DNA from: Amycolatopsis nalaikhensis
GTDB taxonomy: Bacteria; Actinomycetota; Actinomycetes; Mycobacteriales; Pseudonocardiaceae
Length of the DNA stretch: 64,000 nt
Assembly: GCF_030264295.1 (NCBI RefSeq)
Contig: NZ_CP127173.1
Coordinates: 1,061,501-1,125,500 of the forward strand
Reading direction: 5' to 3'
Positions 63,292 to 64,000 of the stretch are shown here, piece by piece. The notes below the pieces were generated by a model. The model was not told the origin of the DNA and searched no databases. It saw only the letters and a list, made by a program, of their open reading frames with translations. The translations under genes were made by a program, and so were the position numbers. Numbering within the stretch: the stretch's first letter is position 1; every line of letters starts with the position of its first letter.

Positions 63292-64000
63292 GTGAAGATC
63301 GCCTGCTGGGAGGCCGCACCGGGCGGCATCTCCCCGGCCGGGCTGCGCGCGGTGGCCGCCCGCGCGGCGGCGGCGGGAGCGGCGCTGCTGGTGCTGCCCG
63401 AGCTGTCCGGCACGGGCTACCTGGACGACCCCGCGCGCCTGCGGTCCCTCGCCGAGCCGCCGGACGGGCCGCACTGCCGTGAGGTCTCGGCGATCGCGGC
63501 CGAGACGGGGATCGCGCTGGTACACGGGTGGGCCGAAGCGGACGGTCCGCACGTGTACAACTCGGCCCGCCTGGTCGGCGGGGACGGCCGCGAGCTGCTG
63601 CGCTACCGCAAGAGCCACCTGTACGGGCCGATCGAGCGCGCGGCGTTCGACCCCGGTTCCGACGGCGTGGTGCAGACGTCGTTCGACGGCGTCACGGTGG
63701 GCGTGCTGATCTGCTACGACGTCGAGTTCCCCGAAGCCGTGCGAGCGCACGCGCTGGCCGGGACGCAGCTGCTCCTCGTGCCGACGGCGTTGATGGAGCC
63801 GTGCGGCTTCGTCGCGACCGGGCTGGTGCCCGCGCGGGCGTTCGAGAACCAGCTGTTCGTCGCGTACAGCAACTGGGCGGCTCCGGCGTTCTGCGGCCTG
63901 AGCCGCGTGGTCGGCCCCGACGGCCGGGTCCGCACGGGCGACGGTCCGTTGCGGATCGCCGAGATCGACCTGGCGGAGATCCCGCCGGCTCGGCAGCTGA
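63292..64000 (+). CDS. Nitrilase-family amidohydrolase (partial, runs off the window)
   Basis: 236 codons are visible from GTG 63292, with no stop before the window edge. The nitrilase triad is present: E37 (VLPELSGTGY), K107 (YRKSHLYG) and C141 (VLICYDVEFPE). The family cleaves nitriles or amides, releasing ammonia and a carboxylate. In pathways that convert arginine to 4-guanidinobutyryl starters, an enzyme of this family hydrolyses 4-guanidinobutyramide; together with the ligase and loading ACP here that is the best guess. It has no Shine-Dalgarno and begins at the predicted transcript start. Confidence 0.85.
   Translation, partial: MKIACWEAAPGGISPAGLRAVAARAAAAGAALLVLPELSGTGYLDDPARLRSLAEPPDGPHCREVSAIAAETGIALVHGWAEADGPHVYNSARLVGGDGRELLRYRKSHLYGPIERAAFDPGSDGVVQTSFDGVTVGVLICYDVEFPEAVRAHALAGTQLLLVPTALMEPCGFVATGLVPARAFENQLFVAYSNWAAPAFCGLSRVVGPDGRVRTGDGPLRIAEIDLAEIPPARQL

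Overview
The window is the core of a modular type I polyketide gene cluster from a high-GC actinomycete. GC-rich codon choice, GTG starts, ATGA start/stop overlaps, LuxR-type control and long modular synthases all fit. The style of the intergenic and linker palindromes suggests a pseudonocardial genus such as Amycolatopsis, but that genus assignment is inference.

Layout. 1-2627 (+): the tail of an upstream gene and its terminator, then two very small single-span membrane proteins joined to a NarL-type histidine kinase and response regulator. 2635-4884 (+): a PIG-L/LmbE deacetylase and a nucleotide-sugar C6 dehydrogenase behind a promoter carrying TAGGGG boxes. 4885-6487: about 1.6 kb without a convincing gene, holding 30-bp tandem repeats, a low-complexity tract, a 53-bp palindrome and regulatory-looking repeats. 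6488-9203 (+): a LAL (large ATP-binding LuxR) regulator whose first residues are out of frame with the rest. 9612-58797 (-): seven PKS proteins, read from right to left. 58865-61357: a divergent promoter pair, then (+) an acyl-activating ligase and a stand-alone acyltransferase. 61354-63196 (-): a second kinase/regulator pair resembling the first. 63292-64000 (+): a nitrilase-family amidohydrolase that runs off the window.

Assembly line, in order of synthesis: PKS1 (loading ACP; M1 KS-AT(dead)-DH-KR-ACP; M2 KS-AT-DH-ER-KR-ACP), PKS2 (M3 KS-AT-DH-ER-KR-ACP), PKS3 (M4 KS-AT-KR-ACP), PKS4 (M5 KS-AT-DH-KR-ACP), PKS5 (M6 KS-AT-DH-KR-ACP), PKS6 (M7 and M8, both KS-AT-DH-KR-ACP) and PKS7 (M9 KS-AT-DH-KR-ACP-TE). 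AT motifs predict methylmalonate for M2-M5 (YASH), malonate for M6-M7 (HAFH), a methylmalonate-like unit for M8 (FASH) and a non-standard unit for M9 (TAAH). By colinearity the chain has two reduced methyl-branched units, one hydroxyl and a run of up to five conjugated double bonds next to the carboxyl.

The loading ACP, discrete ligase, discrete acyltransferase and amidohydrolase together resemble the route that makes an omega-amino or 4-guanidinobutyryl starter from arginine. The arginine oxygenase, any glycosyltransferase, tailoring oxidases and exporters are not in the window, so the cluster extends beyond it.

Most unusual points: (i) the module 1 AT has lost its catalytic serine motif and a large internal block; (ii) two unrelated families of palindromic repeats sit in frame at the same point of six KS-AT linkers; (iii) five promoters share a TAGGGG box directly abutting the -35 hexamer, and one of them gives a probably leaderless message; (iv) the LAL regulator carries an apparent frameshift just before its Walker A motif.
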